This document shows positions 62,420-64,000 of a stretch of DNA of 64,000 nt, one piece after another. The translations under genes and the position numbers were made by a program. The DNA comes from Tetrahymena thermophila SB210 (taxonomy: Eukaryota > Ciliophora > Oligohymenophorea > Hymenostomatida > Tetrahymenidae). Location: the NCBI RefSeq assembly GCF_000189635.1, contig NW_002476431.1:372001-436000 (forward strand). Direction: 5' to 3'. Every line of letters starts with the position of its first letter. The first letter of the stretch is position 1. Under the pieces are notes generated by a model. The model was not told the DNA's origin, made no database searches, and worked only from the letters and a program-made list of their open reading frames with translations.

Positions 62420-64000
62420 ATGGGAAATGATATGTCAATAGGCAAGTATTCTGATTTAGAATCTATGAAAAAATATACTGATTTTTCTCCAGGATAAGTA
62501 GATATAATTAGGTAAATTCAAATAATTTGTTTAATTCTTTATTTAGGCATTCTAATTTATTATATGGCATTTGAGTTAGAAATGGTTTTATCAAATTTCA
62601 CATAATAATTGTATATTAATTTACTAAATCTTAAATAGAGAAAAATTTGATCTTATGGCAGACGAAGATTTAACCATTTCGAAAGATTAATTTGGAAAAT
62701 TGATGAAAATTCCTCCTTAAGAAGTAGATAGAGTATAAACAGACTTTTAATTTTATTATCAATTTTTGCAATTAATATTTTTAAAAATGTTAAATTTATA
62801 GATTTTTGAATATTTTGACACAGACTCTAGTGGAAGGATAGATTCATATGAGTTTATTTCAGCTATTGCTTTACTATCTCAAGCTCCATTAAAAGTAATT
62901 AATTAGTTATATAAATTATTTTAGAACAATTAGAAGTAAAAGTGCAAAATATTAAGAAAAAACGTTTTTAAAACTTGGTCTATTTTGCAGAACAACAAAA
63001 TATATATGAATTTTTAATATTTAAATGCAATTTATCAATTTATTATAGAAAATCATCAAATAGCGAATTTAAGATATTAAAGAAACTATAATTTATATAA
63101 TGCTATTTATAATACATTGAATCTAGCATTTTGCTCTATTATTATTAATAATTACTTTTATTAATCATTTATAAAAACTTAATATTTATTAAAAATAATC
63201 AAAATTAAATTAAATTTATAAAATATAACTTATAAACTCTTAATATATTAAATTTTTATATTAATAAACTAAAAAAAATTTATGTTATTTTATTAACTTA
63301 TTAGAGAAAAGCAGAATTGATATTCAATTTATATGACTTTGACAAGAATCAAACTATTACTTAAAACGAATTGGTTATTTTACTAAAGACAACTATGTCT
63401 TCATTGAATTCAATGTGCGGAAAGGAAGAAGCTACTATTTAATAAGCAGAAGCTAAAACAAAAGAAATTTTATCAAAATATGATACAAATAAGGATGGAA
63501 GTATTTCTCTTAAGGAATTTTAATCATTTGTATCAAAAGATTCTGATATTTTGAGAGTCCTTACTAGCTATGGTCTTATATCTAAGGAAGATTTAAGACA
63601 TGATTTTGGTGGCAGTGATGATCTTCCTGATGCAGATTCTGATTTAGAAGAAGAAATAGGGAAAGCAAATGTTGATAGAGATGATAGAATCGAAAGAATT
63701 AAAAACGGTATTGAGCATTCATATGTAACTGACGAAGAAAAGGCTTTATATGAGAAATAACTCAATGAAGATAAGAATTCTTTCAAGGAATAAAAATATT
63801 GGTAGAAAATTATTGGCAATACTGTAAGGCCAGACGAAAAATCAATTAGATGTATGCAGAATTATTTTGCTTATATTTATTTAATATTTAATAATAAAAC
63901 TAGATGACAGTAGTGCTCCTCCTGTTAATATGAGCATAGATCATATTTATGGATATCGTTGTTATGATACAAGAAATAATATAAAGTATAATTTAAATAA
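62420..64000 (+). CDS. EF-hand protein with EML/WD40-type continuation, cut by right edge
   Basis: Exons 62420-62511, 62639-62732, 62802-62894, 63305-63851 and 63904 onward, in consistent phase. The start is MGNDMSIGKYSDLESMKKY; Gly2 suggests possible N-myristoylation (inference). The second EF-hand loop is canonical, DTDSSGRIDSYE; the third DFDKNQTITQNE and fourth DTNKDGSISLKE also have good calcium-ligand positions, while the first (MADEDLTISKDQ) is degenerate. An acidic linker (DADSDLEEE) and a charged helix follow. The last exon reads PPVNMSIDHIYGYRCYDTRNN, matching the YGYRG.DxRNN start of the EML/HELP region that leads into WD40 repeats. EF-hand plus EML-like WD40 proteins are microtubule/ciliary calcium proteins in many protists. 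The rest is outside the window. The intron 62895-63304 is long (410 nt) for this window and might hide another exon. Confidence 0.82.

Noticed and set aside
1..64000. tRNA, rRNA, CRISPR, insertion sequence or bacterial operon
   Set aside because: No cloverleaf-like GC-rich segments, regular repeat-spacer units, transposase motifs or ribosome-binding-site spacing were seen.

Overview
The window reads as genomic DNA of an oligohymenophorean ciliate close to Tetrahymena. It is very AT-rich. The protein frames run straight through TAA and TAG, which can only be glutamine here, and every reading frame I could close ends in TGA. Introns are short (about 47-120 nt in most genes, GT...AG) and very AT-rich. 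Several multi-exon models assembled by hand close to an exact whole number of codons, which supports the code and the splice sites. Read with the standard code, almost every gene here would be missed.

Layout. 1-5170 (-): large gene running off the left edge, membrane segments plus a low-complexity Q/S-rich tail, with a troublesome in-frame TGA near 4520. 5170-8934: 3.8 kb without a gene. 8935-18032 (+): choline-transporter-like protein (16 exons), unknown protein, ZSWIM2-like SWIM/RING/ZZ/RING ubiquitin ligase, isochorismatase-fold protein. 18673-32531 (-): CIMIP2/FAM166-like microtubule inner protein, unknown helical protein, giant Sfi1-repeat (centrin-binding) protein. 33373-36721 (+): unknown protein, protein with two cyclic-nucleotide-binding folds. 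37267-52752 (-): intronless beta-helix/Cys-rich/multi-TM surface protein, CCDC17-like protein, 2H phosphoesterase (AKAP7/ASCC1-like), intronless Q/N-rich protein. 54540-59724 (+): two Q/N-rich unknown proteins. 60690-61395 (-): COPI-associated/TVP15-like four-TM protein. 62420-64000 (+): EF-hand protein joined to an EML-like start, cut by the right edge.

The genes are monocistronic, each with its own flanks; no operons, tRNA, rRNA, CRISPR or transposon was seen. A striking share of recognisable genes belong to cilia and basal bodies (CIMIP2, CCDC17, ZSWIM2, Sfi1-repeat, EF-hand/EML). This fits a ciliate but does not prove a functional cluster. Coordinates are given to the base where the exon sum closed; the left-edge gene, the Sfi1-repeat gene and the CCDC17-like gene are outer bounds with only some exons resolved.
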